From: Ochrobactrum quorumnocens
GTDB taxonomy: Bacteria > Pseudomonadota > Alphaproteobacteria > Rhizobiales > Rhizobiaceae
Length of the DNA stretch: 64,000 bases
Direction of reading: 5' to 3'
NCBI RefSeq assembly: GCF_002278035.1
Contig: NZ_CP022604.1
Span: 1,550,001-1,614,000, forward strand
Below, one piece after another: positions 51,002 through 62,918 of the stretch (its first letter is position 1; the number at the start of each line of letters is the position of its first letter). The notes below the pieces were generated by a model that saw only the letters and a program-made list of their open reading frames with translations, did not search any database and was not told the DNA's origin. The translations under genes were made by a program, and so were the position numbers.

Positions 51002-51931
51002 TTAGATATCACCGCTGAATGTATCGCAGGATTCAATCTTTCCGCTTTCAAAACCACGCCGGAACCATTTGGCACGCTGTGCCGATGTGCCGTGGTTGAA
51101 GCTTTCAGGTACAACATAGCCCTGACTTCTCTTTTGCAGCGTATCGTCGCCAATCTGGTGGGCGGCATTGATTGCTTCTTCGAGGTCGCCTGCTTCCAGA
51201 ATACCTTTCTGATCCGTGTAATAGCCCCATACACCTGCAAAGCAGTCTGCCTGCAACTCAACACGCACCGACATCTGGTTAGCCTGTGCTGGGCTCATCT
51301 GCTGACGCATCTGATTGAAGCGCGGAAGAATACCGAGCAAGTTCTGAACGTGATGCCCCACTTCATGCGAAATCACATAGGCATTGGCAAAGTCGCCGGA
51401 TGCACCAAACTTATTGGCCAGTTCATTGAAGAAAGTCAGATCAAGATAAAGCTTGCGGTCACCGGGGCAATAAAACGGACCAGATGCCGAAGAGGCCATA
51501 CCGCAGGCTGAACGCACGCCATCGGAGAACAGGACCATTGTTGGTGGCGTATAAGTCTGCCCGCGCGACTGGAAAATGCCGCTCCAGACATCTTCTGTTT
51601 CGGCCAAAACAGTGCGTGCAAACTGTGTCGCCTCATCATTGGCAACCGTGCCACCTTCAGCCGCAGTACGGCCACTGCTCTGCTGGGTCTGAGTGGAGTT
51701 GATACTGCCATCACCGAATAGAAGCGGTAGTGGATCAATGCCAAACGCACGCAACACAAAGAACATCACGACGAGAATGAGAATCCCGGAAATACCGCCG
51801 CCGCGAACGATGCGAAAACCCGGCCCACCCATTCCGCCGCCACCGCGACCAAAACCACCACCGAGGCCACCGCTTTGCTGGCCCCGTACATCTTCCACAT
51901 TGTCGCTTTGTCTACGGCCTTGCCAACGCAT
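51002..51931 (-). CDS. YpfJ-type neutral zinc metallopeptidase
   Basis: A 309-residue protein. The N-terminus is Gly-rich (GGLGGGFGRGGGGMGGPG) and followed by one transmembrane helix (GISGILILVVMFFVLRAF). The periplasmic domain has the zinc motif in AYVISHEVGHHVQNLLG (HEVGH) and further family blocks (ELQADCFAGVWGYYTD, a CDTF end). The family's substrate is unknown. ATG 51931 has AGGGGAG eight bases upstream. Confidence 0.93.
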   Translation of the reverse strand: MRWQGRRQSDNVEDVRGQQSGGLGGGFGRGGGGMGGPGFRIVRGGGISGILILVVMFFVLRAFGIDPLPLLFGDGSINSTQTQQSSGRTAAEGGTVANDEATQFARTVLAETEDVWSGIFQSRGQTYTPPTMVLFSDGVRSACGMASSASGPFYCPGDRKLYLDLTFFNELANKFGASGDFANAYVISHEVGHHVQNLLGILPRFNQMRQQMSPAQANQMSVRVELQADCFAGVWGYYTDQKGILEAGDLEEAINAAHQIGDDTLQKRSQGYVVPESFNHGTSAQRAKWFRRGFESGKIESCDTFSGDI

Positions 51932-52079
51932 TGACCAACTCCCCTTCACCGTGCCGTCTCAGACAAAGACAGCAGCAATCTATTGCATGCAATTGTCGCA
52001 CAAACAGTTGGCACAGCAACATAAAAAGTAAATGGCAACTTCAATCACAAACAAAGACATGGCCGCAACATAAGAAGCG

Positions 52080-52190
52080 ACTAAAGCATGTCGCGCTCAA
52101 ATGGATTCACTTACCGTTCGCGAACATGCGACAATTGAAAGAATCCAGAGCGAGCACCGTGGGTGGGATTAAGCGCAACACGCTCTAGAG
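52080..52190. repeat. Dispersed 110-base repeat, copy A
   Basis: Begins CTAAAGCATGTCGC, contains CAAATGGATTCACTTACCGT and TTCGCGAACATGCG, and ends with AACACGCTCTAGA. A second copy of about 110 bases lies at 61083-61192 with around 85 percent identity by eye. Confidence 0.85.
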
Positions 52191-52365
52191 GTTGCAAATC
52201 GGAGCCATGATCGAGAATTTTCGTGAATGCTCGCATTTTCTTTGAAATAAGGGCAATTGTGGGGTTCCGCTTTGCACCATCATTGCCTATAAGGCCCACT
52301 TAGCCCACAGAATATACTTCTGCCAACCCGCCGGAAAACCGTGCGGGCTTTTCTGGCAGGCTAAA

Positions 52366-52415
52366 AGCATGTCTCTCAAAAGTGGGAACCGGTTTTGAGG
52401 CCAAGATATGCGCTA
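52366..52415. repeat. Dispersed repeat fragment in the carB leader
   Basis: AAGCATGTCTCTCAAAAGTG, then GGAACCGGTTTTG, ending near GCGCTAA. It ends only 23 bases before the carB ATG, so it is inside the message leader if the promoter is upstream. Confidence 0.75.
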
Positions 52416-52438
52416 ACACTAATAAGCAGGATATGCCC

Positions 52439-55925
<3,487 letters not shown>

Positions 55926-55927
<2 letters not shown>

Positions 55928-55992
55928 AGCATTTGAGGTAAAAAAGCGAAGCGGTTTTGCGTTGGATAATACGTAAAAACAAATAGTTACAC
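55926..55992. repeat. Dispersed intergenic palindromic repeat
   Basis: AAAGCATTTGAGGTAAAAAA, GCGAAGCGGTTTTGCGTTGG, then TAATACGTAAAAACAAATAG. Starts at the carB stop codon. Confidence 0.8.
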
Positions 55993-56000
55993 GGGAATGA

Positions 56001-56034
56001 AAAAGGCCGCAGATGAAAATCTGCGGCCTTTTTG
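56001..56034. terminator. Bidirectional intrinsic terminator
   Basis: Hairpin with 15-base arms (AAAAAGGCCGCAGAT and complement) and a GAAA loop, between the convergent carB and ABC-transporter genes. Confidence 0.92.
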
Positions 56035-56047
56035 CTTTGTTGATTTC

Positions 56048-57874
56048 TTATGCCGTTGCTTCCGATTGGTGGGGCAGACGAAGGGGATCGGCCTGCAAGT
56101 CCATTTCCAGATGCAGTTGCCGCGCGAACAAGCCGTTATGGCCTAACCCTTTGCCAATATGGATGACAGCAGCTTCCTTTAAAGGACCAGTCAGAATCGC
56201 ATAAGCACGCTTTCGCGCCTCTTCATCCATCCCATCGAGCGTACCATCAATCACAATCCAGCTTGGATTTTGCAGCACAAGCCGGGCGAGAGCGAGGCTT
56301 TGTTGCTCATCATCAGTCAGTGTGCGATCCCAACGCAGGACACGGTCGATCTGCGGTGTAAGCCTCTCCAATCCGGCGAGTTTCAGCACGTCCGCCACCT
56401 GATTCTTCGAGAAATCAGCGGCACTCAACGGATAGACCACCGCATCATGCAGGTTGCCGGGCGGAATGTAGGGAGCATGCGGAATAAACACCACGCGATC
56501 TCCAGCAGGCAATCCAATCCGCCCGCTCCCCCAAGGCCACAAGCCCCCAAGCGCGCGGAAAAACCGACTGCGTTCGGTTTCAGTTGCGCCTGTCACAAAC
56601 AGCCGCTCCCCGGGACCGATGCTGACATTCGTCTCAACTAGATTGAGACATCCATCAGGGACCGCAATAGACAGAGCTTCGATCGTAAGCCGCTCATCCT
56701 CGTTGGTTTCCAGAACTATCTGCCGGTCGATGTGGCCAATTTCATCCATACGTAATATGGCTTGTCGAAAGCTCGCCACGCGCAGCAATGTTGCCCGCCA
56801 ATCGGCAATCGCGCCAAAGTTATCGACAAACCAGCGCAGCGAATTATGCACCTGCGTAAAAGCGCCGACAGCCATCATCAAACCGCCGAAGGTCAGTCCA
56901 CCCGAAAAATAGACAGGTGCGGCAACAAGGATCGGAGCAACAATGGTGAACCAGCCATAGCCTGCCGTGACCCATGTCAGATTGGTTGTGGCAATAACAA
57001 TTCGCTTGATGGCAACCAGCACCGCGTCAAGATCCAGGTCCAACCTGCGGCGCTCATCAGCCTCGCCTCGTGCCAATGTAACAGCATCGATATGCTCATT
57101 CACCCGCATCAACGAGAAGCGAAAATCGGCCTCGCGCGCATAGCGGTTGGCATTGTGATTAACGAGACTGCGGCCAACAAACCAGGACAACAGCGACGCA
57201 GAACCCGCATAAAAAACCGCCGCCCAAACCATATAGCCCGGTATGGAAAAACTATAACCCCAAAGATGGAATACAAAACCGCTCGACAGAGACCACAGGA
57301 CGCCAACAAAGCTGACGAGAATGACGGTGGATTGCAGCAGATTGATGCCAAGATCGCTCGTAGTCTCGGCAAGATGACGCGCATCTTCCTGCAATCGTTG
57401 GTCCGGGTTGACGCCAATTTCGCCAGCTTTCGCAAGACGGAATGCCCGCCCCGGCTGCAACCACTCACCCACCAGATCGCGCGCCAGTCCTTCTCGTAGC
57501 TTTAGCTTGAACATTTGGTTCAGCCAGGTCTGGGACACGTTTAGAAGAAGGACCGATCCGGCGATGGCAAAAAAGATCAGAAGCTGATGAAAGAAGGCGC
57601 TCAGATTGCGATCTGACAGAGCATTGTAGAACGGGACATTCCAACGATTGATGGCGACCTGCCCCACAGCAATCAACACAATCAGAACGAAGATACCAGT
57701 GCCCAGCGCGATCAACTGGTTGCGAACCGGCGATACCCAGAACGCACTCATCATCATGCGCGCTTGCGAGAAAAGATCACTGCCGTCTTGCATGCCGCGA
57801 TCAGCTTGCTGATGCGCACTATCGAGCCCTTGCGGCTTTTTCTGCTTTGATTTCGGCACCAAGTCTTTCCTCAT
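56048..57874 (-). CDS. SbmA/BacA-like ABC half-transporter with degenerate ATPase domain
   Basis: A 608-residue protein. Residues about 50-330 form the membrane domain of the ABC_membrane_2 group (GQVAINRWNVPFYNALSDRN). Residues about 400-590 look like an ATP-binding domain with its motifs broken: Walker A reads VTGATETERSRF, not GxxGxGKS; the Q-loop reads FIPHAPYIPPG; the signature reads LTDDEQQ; Walker B reads WIVIDGTLDGMD, lacking the catalytic Glu; and the H-loop His is missing in VIHIGKG. It may therefore not hydrolyse ATP itself. It might act as a partner or as a regulatory half. Start ATG 57874; no clear ribosome site. Confidence 0.85.
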   Translation of the reverse strand: MRKDLVPKSKQKKPQGLDSAHQQADRGMQDGSDLFSQARMMMSAFWVSPVRNQLIALGTGIFVLIVLIAVGQVAINRWNVPFYNALSDRNLSAFFHQLLIFFAIAGSVLLLNVSQTWLNQMFKLKLREGLARDLVGEWLQPGRAFRLAKAGEIGVNPDQRLQEDARHLAETTSDLGINLLQSTVILVSFVGVLWSLSSGFVFHLWGYSFSIPGYMVWAAVFYAGSASLLSWFVGRSLVNHNANRYAREADFRFSLMRVNEHIDAVTLARGEADERRRLDLDLDAVLVAIKRIVIATTNLTWVTAGYGWFTIVAPILVAAPVYFSGGLTFGGLMMAVGAFTQVHNSLRWFVDNFGAIADWRATLLRVASFRQAILRMDEIGHIDRQIVLETNEDERLTIEALSIAVPDGCLNLVETNVSIGPGERLFVTGATETERSRFFRALGGLWPWGSGRIGLPAGDRVVFIPHAPYIPPGNLHDAVVYPLSAADFSKNQVADVLKLAGLERLTPQIDRVLRWDRTLTDDEQQSLALARLVLQNPSWIVIDGTLDGMDEEARKRAYAILTGPLKEAAVIHIGKGLGHNGLFARQLHLEMDLQADPLRLPHQSEATA

Positions 57875-58050
57875 CAAAATCGTTTAGGGCAGAAGTGAAA
57901 CGTTGCGGGCAAACCCAGCTCTAAAAACAAGACTTCATCGAGTTGTTCTTAATCAATTCTGATCACGCCCTATAGCAATATTTTGGAACTTTTGCGTGAC
58001 CCCGGACCCTGTCACGATAGTACAAAGTACAAATCGCGCGAAGGCTTCCG

Positions 58051-58491
58051 ATGACCACATCCACTAAAGCAATTGATAAAGTACTGATTTATGCCACATG
58101 GAACGGAAAGCTGCTCGTTTTCCGCGAACCGGAAAATCCAGACACACCGCTGCAGGTTCCAGGCGGAACTGTCGATGAGGGCGAAGAAATCCAAAGCGCA
58201 GCCTATCGTGAGTTTCACGAAGAAACTGGTATTTTCAAAACGTCCGGCATGCGTCATCTGGAAACTTTGACCTACAACTATATCGAACCTTTTCACATTG
58301 AAACACACCGTCGTCACTGCTTCCATCTACCTCTGTCGGGCAAATTTCCCGAGGAATGGCACCAATATGAAATGTTTCCTTGCGACGGAAACAAACCAAT
58401 TCTTTTCAAATTGTTCTGGCTACCCTTGCTGGAAGCAAGTGCTCGCATTGACCTGGGAATGGGGAAAAGCATTACAAAAATAGGCCTTTAG
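58051..58491 (+). CDS. NUDIX hydrolase
   Basis: A 146-residue NUDIX protein. The box is GGTVDEGEEIQSAAYREF continuing HEETGI, with all catalytic Glu and Gly residues. The rest of the fold is recognisable in VLIYATWNGKLLVFRE and HRRHCFHLPL. It hydrolyses a nucleoside diphosphate derivative; substrate unknown. It is a single gene, followed by a non-coding leader and cspA. Confidence 0.92.
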   Translation: MTTSTKAIDKVLIYATWNGKLLVFREPENPDTPLQVPGGTVDEGEEIQSAAYREFHEETGIFKTSGMRHLETLTYNYIEPFHIETHRRHCFHLPLSGKFPEEWHQYEMFPCDGNKPILFKLFWLPLLEASARIDLGMGKSITKIGL

Positions 58492-58683
58492 AGATAGCGC
58501 CGCCTATCTTGTGTTGGTCAAATTTGTCGCATATAGTCTTGTCATCGATTTTTCGGTCAAGTGACTTTGCGACCCGCCCGGCCTGCCGTGCTTCCTGACG
58601 ATCTCCTGTCCATAAATTCGATTCACAGGGACGTGTGCGAAGCATACGGACTAACTACTACTAATGTTACAAAGGAATTTCCC

Positions 58684-58893
58684 ATGGCTACGGGAACAGT
58701 TAAGTGGTTTAACACGACCAAGGGCTTCGGCTTCATTCAGCCTGATCAGGGCGGCACGGACGTATTCGTTCACATTTCCGCTGTTCAGCGCGCTGGTCTG
58801 GCCACGCTCGATGAAGGCCAGAAGGTTACGTACGAAATCGTACAGGACCGTCGTTCGGGCCGTTCGTCTGCCGACAACCTCGTCGCAGCATAA
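58684..58893 (+). CDS. Cold shock protein (CspA family)
   Basis: A 69-residue CspA-type RNA chaperone: [20 protein letters not shown] contains RNP1 (KGFGFI), and [10 protein letters not shown] is RNP2. The start has AAAGGAATTT upstream. The leader from 58492 to 58683 is long and untranslated by appearance, as in cold-induced csp genes. A strong terminator follows. Confidence 0.95.
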   Translation: MATGTVKWFNTTKGFGFIQPDQGGTDVFVHISAVQRAGLATLDEGQKVTYEIVQDRRSGRSSADNLVAA

Positions 58894-58914
58894 TTTTTGC
58901 CGAATAGGCAAATG

Positions 58915-58943
58915 AAAGGCGGGGCATTGCCCCGCCTTTTTGT
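58915..58943 (+). terminator. Intrinsic terminator of the cold shock gene
   Basis: Hairpin AAAGGCGGGGC-ATT-GCCCCGCCTTT (58915-58939) followed by T residues. Confidence 0.92.
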
Positions 58944-58969
58944 TTGTCCGCATTCTTATTCATTGTCGT

Positions 58970-59452
58970 TCAGATTTTTGCCAGCGCGCTTGCACCCAGA
59001 ATGAGAGCTGCGATCAGTGCCGCACCGGTGCGGACATGGTTCCATAGCGTCCAGTCCCGAACGTAAGCGAGCCAGACGTCAGCTGACGTGGCAGCATTTG
59101 CATCAATCGCAGCAAGCTGATTGTTCAGCGGCACATTCAGGACCATTGTCACCCCGATGGTACCAATGAGATAAACGGCAGCACCGATCATTACCCATTT
59201 CGACAGGCTACCAAAGCCCAGCAGACCCAGCGCAATAATCGCCAGACACAATACTGCCGTTCCAAAAAACGCAGCGAAGAACGTGCCGTTGATGACTGTG
59301 ATGTTGATCGATTGCATTGCCGATATGCCCGCATTGGCTGGGATACGCGCCAATGCCGCCATTACAAAGCTTGAAAATGCATAGAAAATGCCGCCCGTTA
59401 TGGCGCTACCCCATGCTGTCAGCAGAACAAGCAGTTGAAAACTTATTGTCAT
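58970..59452 (-). CDS. DUF1772 membrane protein
   Basis: A 160-residue protein with four transmembrane helices (for example FQLLVLLTAWGSAITGGIFY and the AAVYLIGTIGVTMVLNVPLN segment that holds the conserved N-PLN motif of DUF1772). Some members act as anthrone oxygenases. Start ATG 59452 overlaps the stop of the upstream NmrA-type gene (ATGA), so the two are made together. Confidence 0.88.
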   Translation of the reverse strand: MTISFQLLVLLTAWGSAITGGIFYAFSSFVMAALARIPANAGISAMQSINITVINGTFFAAFFGTAVLCLAIIALGLLGFGSLSKWVMIGAAVYLIGTIGVTMVLNVPLNNQLAAIDANAATSADVWLAYVRDWTLWNHVRTGAALIAALILGASALAKI

Positions 59453-60288
59453 GACTGTCCCTCCCATGTGCCTTCACCGGCAGCCTTGCGGGCAAAATCT
59501 GCAAACCGCCGCGGCGTGCGTCCGAGAGCTTCTTCCACGCCATGCGCCACACTCGCATTGCGACCATCGAAAAGCTCAGTGAAAAGATATCGCAAAAGCG
59601 TTATGACATCTTCAGGCAGCATCTGTTCGCGCAGGACCACTTCATAGTCAGCAAACGAAACGGGATGAAACGACAACTCTCTACCTGTCGCTTGGGCGAT
59701 CTCGTTTACAGCATCACTGAAACTGAACAGTTCCGAACCGGTCAGTTCATAGAGCCGATTGCGATGCCCCGTTTCCGTAAGGGCGGCAACCGCGACATCA
59801 GCGATATCGTCGGCATCGATGAATGGTTCTTTCGTGTGACCAACCGGCAGCGTCAGCGAGCCTGAAAGTAACTCATCTCGCATGTAGTTCTCACTGAAGT
59901 TCTGCATGAACCAGCTTGCGCGAAGCACGGTCCAGTCCAATCCGGAAGTTTGAAGAACCTGCTCTGCAGCCTCGGCCTCCTCCTCTCCTCGCCCGGAAAG
60001 AAGTACGACATGGTTCACGCCTGCCTTCTTCGCCGTCGACAGGAACGCGCGGATGACATCCACGGCACCCGGCAAGGCCAGATCCGGCTGATAGGTGACA
60101 TAGGCATTCGTGATACCTTCAAGCGCCGCGGCCCAGGTAGATTGATTGTTCCAGTCAAAAACTATCTCGGTACTGCGCGATACGGCGCGAACCGAAAGCC
60201 CCATCCCTTGCAGCCTTTCTGAAACCCTCCTGCCGGTTTTTCCGGTAGCCCCAATCACCAGAAAACGATCATTCAGATCCGTATTCAT
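59449..60288 (-). CDS. NAD(P)H-binding NmrA/SDR-type protein
   Basis: A 279-residue atypical short-chain dehydrogenase. It has the dinucleotide loop FLVIGATGKTGRRVSERL and the NmrA-like segments VVLLSGRGEEEAEAAEQVL and FIDADDIADVAVAAL. It may act as a quinone or NADP-dependent oxidoreductase or a redox sensor. ATG 60288 has GGGAG six bases upstream; the ATG at 60294 sits on that site. It is divergent from a TetR gene that probably controls it. Confidence 0.88.
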   Translation of the reverse strand: MNTDLNDRFLVIGATGKTGRRVSERLQGMGLSVRAVSRSTEIVFDWNNQSTWAAALEGITNAYVTYQPDLALPGAVDVIRAFLSTAKKAGVNHVVLLSGRGEEEAEAAEQVLQTSGLDWTVLRASWFMQNFSENYMRDELLSGSLTLPVGHTKEPFIDADDIADVAVAALTETGHRNRLYELTGSELFSFSDAVNEIAQATGRELSFHPVSFADYEVVLREQMLPEDVITLLRYLFTELFDGRNASVAHGVEEALGRTPRRFADFARKAAGEGTWEGQS

Positions 60289-60302
60289 CTTCATCTCCCA
60301 AA

Positions 60303-60370
60303 ATGTGAGTAACTCTCATATTTACAATATGTGAGTAATCCTCATATTCTGTCAAGACGAGAATGTGAGT
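60303..60370. promoter_or_regulatory. Operator repeats between NmrA-type and TetR genes
   Basis: ATGTGAGT occurs at 60303, 60329 and 60363. The first two are parts of imperfect inverted repeats (ATGTGAG-TAA-CTCTCATA at 60303-60320; AATATGTGAGTA...CCTCATATT at 60326-60348). They lie in the divergent gap and are the likely TetR binding sites. Confidence 0.65.
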
Positions 60371-60375
60371 CGGTC

Positions 60376-61026
60376 ATGAAGCAGAATTCAGGCACGGAAA
60401 CAGAAGTTATGGGCGCGGCCATCCTGCGCCGCACTCCTAGTCAAAGCCGCGCACAGGAAAAAATCCGGCGCATAGCAGAATGCGCCACTGCGCTGATCGC
60501 CGCCAAAGGCAGCGACAGTCTCAAGATGAGCGAGATTGCACAGCAGGCAGGCATTTCGATCGGTGCGCTCTATCAGTATTTTCCTGATAAAAGCGCGCTG
60601 ATCCGCTATCTGTTTGAAAGCTGTAATGCGCAGTCCCGTCAGTGCATCGAAGACGGCCTTGCAGCGGCGAGTTCGGTCGACGAACTGATCGTGGCATTCA
60701 ATGCATTGATTGACGAATATCTGGCGTTGATGCGGCTGGAACCCGCAATGCGCGACATATGGTCGGCCACGCAGACCGATAAAATATTGTCAAAGCTGGA
60801 GATCGCCGAGAGTCGACAGAACGGCAAGTTGCTCGCAGATACGATCCGTAGGATTGTTCCCGCTAGAGAGTCGGCACAGTTGGACGAAACCGCTTTCCTG
60901 CTGATGCATTTTGGCGAAACCACCATGCGCATCGCCGTCGAGGTCTCGGAAAACGAATGCGATGCGTTGATAGCGGCCTTTAAAATCATGGCCACGCGAA
61001 GCTTGCTAGACCTCATGGCGGATTAG
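60376..61026 (+). CDS. TetR/AcrR family regulator
   Basis: A 216-residue TetR-type repressor from ATG 60376. Residues about 25-70 hold the HTH (KIRRIAECATALIAAKGSDS, then ISIGALYQYFPDKSAL). The C-terminal part is a helical ligand-binding domain. It probably represses itself and the divergent NmrA/DUF1772 pair through the ATGTGAGT repeats. The stop codon abuts a dispersed repeat. Confidence 0.92.
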   Translation: MKQNSGTETEVMGAAILRRTPSQSRAQEKIRRIAECATALIAAKGSDSLKMSEIAQQAGISIGALYQYFPDKSALIRYLFESCNAQSRQCIEDGLAAASSVDELIVAFNALIDEYLALMRLEPAMRDIWSATQTDKILSKLEIAESRQNGKLLADTIRRIVPARESAQLDETAFLLMHFGETTMRIAVEVSENECDALIAAFKIMATRSLLDLMAD

Positions 61027-61192
61027 AGCATTTCCAGCGAAAGTGTGAAGCGGTTTTGCTTTGGATAATACGTAAAACAAATAGCTAAAGCATGTCGCAG
61101 TTAAATGGATTCATTTAACGTTCGCGAACATGCGGAAATTACAAGAATCTAGAGCGAGCACCATGGGTGCGATTAAACGCGACACGCTCTAG
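61025..61192. repeat. Dispersed repeats; 110-base repeat copy B
   Basis: A GCATTTCCAGCGAAAGTGTG unit (61025-61082) is followed at 61083-61192 by a second copy of the 110-base unit: CTAAAGCATGTCGC, TTCGCGAACATGCG and CGACACGCTCTAG. The end of this copy is interrupted by the IS element. Confidence 0.85.
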
Positions 61193-62031
61193 GGTCCAGA
61201 CTCAATTGAGCCACCATGTGACGATGGCAGCGATATAGCATGTGGCTGTAAAGTTCAGCATGAGCTTGTCATATCGTGTCGCGACCCTCCTCCAGTCCTT
61301 GAGGCGGCAAAAGGTGCGTTCGATGATGTTTCGGCGGCGGTAGGCAATTGGGTTGAAAGGTTTGATCCGCTTACGGGTCGGATTATTTGGAATGACCGGT
61401 TCAGTGCCGCGAGCTTTGAGAAAATCGCGTAACGCGTTGCTATCGTAAGCCGTATCGGCAGCGCACAGGTTGCTTGGCGGCAGTGGCTCAAGCAGTGGGA
61501 TGGCAATGGGAGCGTCACCGCGCTGCCCAGGGGTTATTCTCAGTGCGACTGGGCGGCCACAACCATCGACAACAGCATGTATTTTTGTCGATCTGCCGCC
61601 TCGCGATCGACCGATGGCTTGAGCTTCCGCCCCCCTTTTCCGCCAGCAGCAGATCGGTGCGCCTTTGCGGTGGTGCTGTCGATCATGTGAATGTCGCGAT
61701 TGGTCGTCTGCACCAGTGCTTCGAATAGTTGCCGCCATATGCCTTTGGCAGACCAACGATGGAAACGATTGTAGATGGTTGTCGAGGGACCGTAGACAGC
61801 GGGGCAATCCTGCCACCGACAGCCAGTGCGCAGCACATGGATGATGCCGCTAATCACCCGGCGGTCGTCAGTTCGATGCGCGCCGGGTTGGTTCGTTGGA
61901 AGCAAAGGAGCGATCACTGCCCATTGCCGATCATCAAGCCAGAATTCTCCTGCCATGCTCCAAAACTCCCGTTATCAGGAGAGTGAATCATGAAGAAGTA
62001 ATTTGATCAAATGTTTAATTGGGTTTGGAGC
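61193..62031 (-). mobile_element. IS5-family element (IS427-type), 839 bases
   Basis: Ends GGGTCCAGACTCAATT (left) and, reversed, GGCTCCAAACCCAATT (right) match at 13 of 16 bases. CTAG occurs directly on both sides (61189-61192 and 62032-62035), the target duplication typical of this group. It encodes one transposase in two frames. The element split a dispersed intergenic repeat. Both ends and frames are intact, so it may be recently active. Confidence 0.92.
61202..61956 (-). CDS. IS5-family DDE transposase in two frames (ORFA/ORFB)
   Basis: ORFA (61956 to 61540) starts MAGEFWLDDRQWAVIAPLLP and includes the first Asp in IHMIDSTTAKAHR. ORFB runs to 61202 and includes the second Asp in CAADTAYDSNALR and the Glu in RRNIIERTFCRLKDW. 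The frames join near 61629-61640, where the coding strand reads GAAAAGGGGGGC, a run that allows -1 slippage; the fused protein would then read GKGG followed by AEAQAIGRSRG. Length of about 250 residues is normal for IS427-type transposases. A true frameshift mutation cannot be excluded. Confidence 0.88.
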
Positions 62032-62032
62032 C

Positions 62033-62075
62033 TAGAGCGGCTCCAAAGGTTCAATCTTAACTGGAACCGCTCTAA
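62033..62075. repeat. Dispersed repeat, part cut off by the IS
   Basis: AGAGCGGCTCCAAAGGTTC, then TTAACTGGAACCGCTCTAA. It continues directly from the CTAG at 61189-61192 if the IS is removed. Confidence 0.85.
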
Positions 62076-62080
62076 AACCC

Positions 62081-62692
62081 TTATGGCAACCAGTCCAGCG
62101 ATACATGCCCCTCATCCGCAGCAACGCGGGCAAGCCATGCATTTACAGCCGGATATCGCTCCATGTTGAAACCACCTCGATGCGCCTCATGCGTATAGGC
62201 ATAAAGCGCGATGTCGGCGACAGTCAGGCTGTCGCCAACGAGAAATGGTGTCTTGTTCAGCTGCTCTTCCATAACACCAAGGGCTTTTTCGCCACCAACA
62301 AGTGTTGATGCGAGACGTTCAGGCGTCGCGTCATGCGCCCGCTCTGGATAGACCATCAAGGCGCGGCGCACAGCGACATAAGGTTCATGGCTATATTGTT
62401 CGAAGAACAGCCATTGATAAACTAACGCCCGCTCATAAGCGTCTTTCGGCAGATAGGGCGTTCCCTCTGCTAGATGGAGAAGAATGGCATTCGATTCGGC
62501 AAGGAAGCGACCGTCTTCCAGCTCGAGCAGCGGAACTTTGCCATTGGGGTTTTTCGCCAGATATTCGGGCATTCGCGTCGAACCGTCGAGGGAAGACACA
62601 GTGACATGCTTGAACGGCTTGCCGAGTTTCGCAAGCAAAAGCCGTGGCTTATAGCAATTTCCGGAATCTGGCTGTGAATAGATTGTGAGCAT
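62081..62692 (-). CDS. Glutathione S-transferase family protein
   Basis: A 203-residue GST. The thioredoxin-like N-domain has YSQPDSGNCYKPRLLLAKLG, then NPNGKVPLLELEDGRFLAES with the Pro-Leu and the Glu-Ser that bind glutathione. The helical C-domain has LNKTPFLVGDSLTVADIALY. ATG 62692 has AGGAG eight bases upstream; the frame to 62743 is not used. Substrate unknown. Confidence 0.93.
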   Translation of the reverse strand: MLTIYSQPDSGNCYKPRLLLAKLGKPFKHVTVSSLDGSTRMPEYLAKNPNGKVPLLELEDGRFLAESNAILLHLAEGTPYLPKDAYERALVYQWLFFEQYSHEPYVAVRRALMVYPERAHDATPERLASTLVGGEKALGVMEEQLNKTPFLVGDSLTVADIALYAYTHEAHRGGFNMERYPAVNAWLARVAADEGHVSLDWLP

Positions 62693-62918
62693 CTGCTTCT
62701 CCTGTGCTGGTATAACATCTTTGCATCCGTGCAGCCTGTCCAATCAGTTTCATTGAAACAATATGTTCGCGGCATTGATGGATCAGAACTTTTCAGCAAC
62801 ACATTCTCGCGAGAAACCCGAATTTATTGCGAAACTGCAAAGCTTTTGTTGCGATTCGTGCGCCAATGCGACATAGAAAGTCCGCAAAACCGGACCGTGC
62901 CCGGTGCCGGTTATCTGA

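Larger units (their letters stand above)
51932..52438. other. Intergenic region upstream of carB with repeats
   Basis: 507 bases without a supported gene. It contains dispersed repeats at 52080-52190 and 52366-52415 and must hold the carB promoter. A run of plus-strand open frames is Ala/Thr-poor and lacks ribosome sites. Confidence 0.5.

Noticed and set aside
61202..61956. Transposase pseudogene by frameshift
   Set aside because: The two-frame layout with a G/A slippage run is normal for this IS group, so a programmed shift is the simpler reading; a true mutation cannot be fully excluded.
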